Assembly: GCA_002698425.1 (NCBI GenBank)
Contig: NZXU01000059.1
Span: forward strand, 1-15,548
DNA from: Ahrensia sp.
GTDB taxonomy: Bacteria; Pseudomonadota; Alphaproteobacteria; Rhizobiales; Rhizobiaceae
Length of the DNA stretch: 15,548 nt
Direction: 5' to 3'
Position numbers and translations under genes: made by a program
Part shown: piece by piece, positions 14,906-15,548 of the stretch
Position numbering within the stretch: position 1 is the first letter of the stretch
Layout of the letters: each line of letters starts with the position of its first letter
Notes under the pieces: generated by a model
The model's database searches: none
Seen by the model: only the letters and a program-made list of their open reading frames with translations
What the model was told of the DNA's origin: nothing

Positions 14906-15548
14906 AGCGGTTTACGATCATTCCGGGTCATATCCGCACGACCTGAAGTAGTTTGCGCATTCGTCTGGCTCGAAGATATCGACGAGTTTGCCGATGAGGC
15001 TCGAAAGGCCGGACACGGTGCGCTCACCGGCCTTACGGAAAATTGCCTTGAGGCGTGAGAAGGCCTTCTCGATGGTATTGAAGTCGGGACTGTAAGGCGG
15101 AAGCAACTACAGTGTTGCGCACACCGCCTCGATCTTCTCTCGCACCGCTGCCCGCTTGTGGCTGGACAGATTATCCATCACGACGATGTCGCCGGGACTG
15201 AGTTCCGGTACCAGAATCGAGGTGACATAGGCTTCGAACCAGTCACCGTTGATCGGCCCGTCGAGAACCATCGGTGCCACCATCCCTGACAGCCGCAGAC
15301 CGGCGACGAGCGTCATGGTTTTGCGGTGACCGTGCGGGAAGCCCATCCGAAGGCGCTCGCCCTTGCGGCACCGGCCATGCGTGCGGGCCATGTTCGTAGC
15401 CGTCCAGGTCTCATCGGTGAAGACCGACCTTGCCGGATCGAGGTCGAGTTGGCCGTCGAACCACGCCTGACGCCGCTTCAGGATGTCGGACCGCTCCTGC
15501 TCCAGTGCATGTGCGGTCTTTTATGGGATGGCCCGCCCCTCCTGCCGG
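14905..15548 (-). mobile_element. IS630-family insertion sequence, one end plus most of transposase
   Basis: The DNA after the acyl-CoA dehydrogenase stop belongs to an IS630-family (Tc1/mariner-like) element read on the minus strand and running out of the window on the right. The transposase stop at 14918 is only 12 nt from the host gene stop. Elements of this family insert at TA, and the TA at 14903-14904 is the only one that leaves room for a terminal repeat, so the boundary is put near 14905. The inverted repeat cannot be confirmed because the other end is not visible. Confidence 0.7.
14918..15548 (-). pseudogene. IS630-family transposase broken by stop codons (5' part outside window)
   Basis: The catalytic domain of a DDE transposase. 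Read on the minus strand, one frame gives KTAHALEQERSDILKRR, FTDETWTATNMARTHGR, FPHGHRKTMTLVAG, VVMDNLSSHKRAAV, LLPPYSPDFNTIEKAF and the C-terminal FRSCGYDPE. All three acidic residues are present (FTDET, VMDN, TIEKAF). The frame is cut by TAG at 15107-15109, just before LLPPYSPDF where homologues have an ordinary residue, and by TAA at 15521-15523, just before KTAHALEQ; the latter could instead mark a frameshift near an A-run. A full enzyme cannot be made without suppression, so the copy is probably dead. It lies opposite in direction to the acyl-CoA dehydrogenase operon. Confidence 0.8.

Noticed and set aside
15107..15109. TAG in the transposase as a recoded codon
   Set aside because: No pyrrolysine or other recoding signal is visible, and a second in-frame stop occurs upstream; decay is the simpler reading.
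1..15548. tRNA, rRNA, CRISPR arrays, prophage or plasmid origin
   Set aside because: I saw no cloverleaf, no regularly spaced repeats and no phage or replication genes on either strand.

Overview
The window looks like a piece of an alphaproteobacterial chromosome or large plasmid, most likely Rhodobacteraceae/Roseobacter-like. The reasons are high GC with strong third-position GC bias, tightly packed operons with AGGAGG-type ribosome binding sites, and an IS630-type transposase of a kind I associate with that family. The taxonomic call is inference from style, not from a marker gene. Nearly everything in the window serves transport, CoA activation and beta-oxidation of an unidentified carboxylic acid.

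Layout. (1) 1-2562, plus strand: the tail of an operon, with the 3' part of a citrate-synthase-fold citryl-CoA lyase-like gene, an acyl-CoA dehydrogenase, and a MaoC/FAS1-like acyl-CoA hydratase gene that is broken by three single-base frameshifts. (2) 2563-2773: a control region with a perfect 14-bp palindrome, a possible promoter, and a 30-codon leader ORF behind a strong Shine-Dalgarno that overlaps the next gene by ATGA. (3) 2774-10439, plus strand: a branched-chain-amino-acid-type (HAAT) ABC transporter with a long acyl-CoA synthetase inserted in it (livG - acyl-CoA synthetase - livH - livM - stem-loop-flanked livK - livF), then a short-chain dehydrogenase. (4) 10456-11565, minus strand: a CaiB/BaiF-family gene with an alpha-methylacyl-CoA-racemase-like GHD motif, convergent with the dehydrogenase and divergent from the next operon. 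(5) 11679-14905, plus strand: enoyl-CoA hydratase-like protein, SCP2/SCPx-type thiolase and a second acyl-CoA dehydrogenase. (6) 14905-15548: the end of a decayed IS630-family element that abuts the stop codon of that dehydrogenase.

How they may work together. The periplasmic binding protein and the LivHMGF transporter would bring in the acid, and the synthetase encoded inside the transporter operon would activate it to a CoA thioester. An acyl-CoA dehydrogenase, the hydratase-like crotonase, the SDR as 3-hydroxyacyl-CoA dehydrogenase and the thiolase would then carry out one full beta-oxidation round. A racemase-like enzyme beside an SCPx-type thiolase resembles the peroxisomal branched-chain (pristanate/bile-acid) pathway, so an alpha-methyl-branched or alicyclic acid is my favoured substrate class. 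This is inference. Several enzymes have altered catalytic positions: both acyl-CoA dehydrogenases lack Glu at the usual YEGT site, the crotonase has His at the Glu164 position, and the thiolase has Asn at the second-Cys position. These changes suggest a non-standard substrate set.
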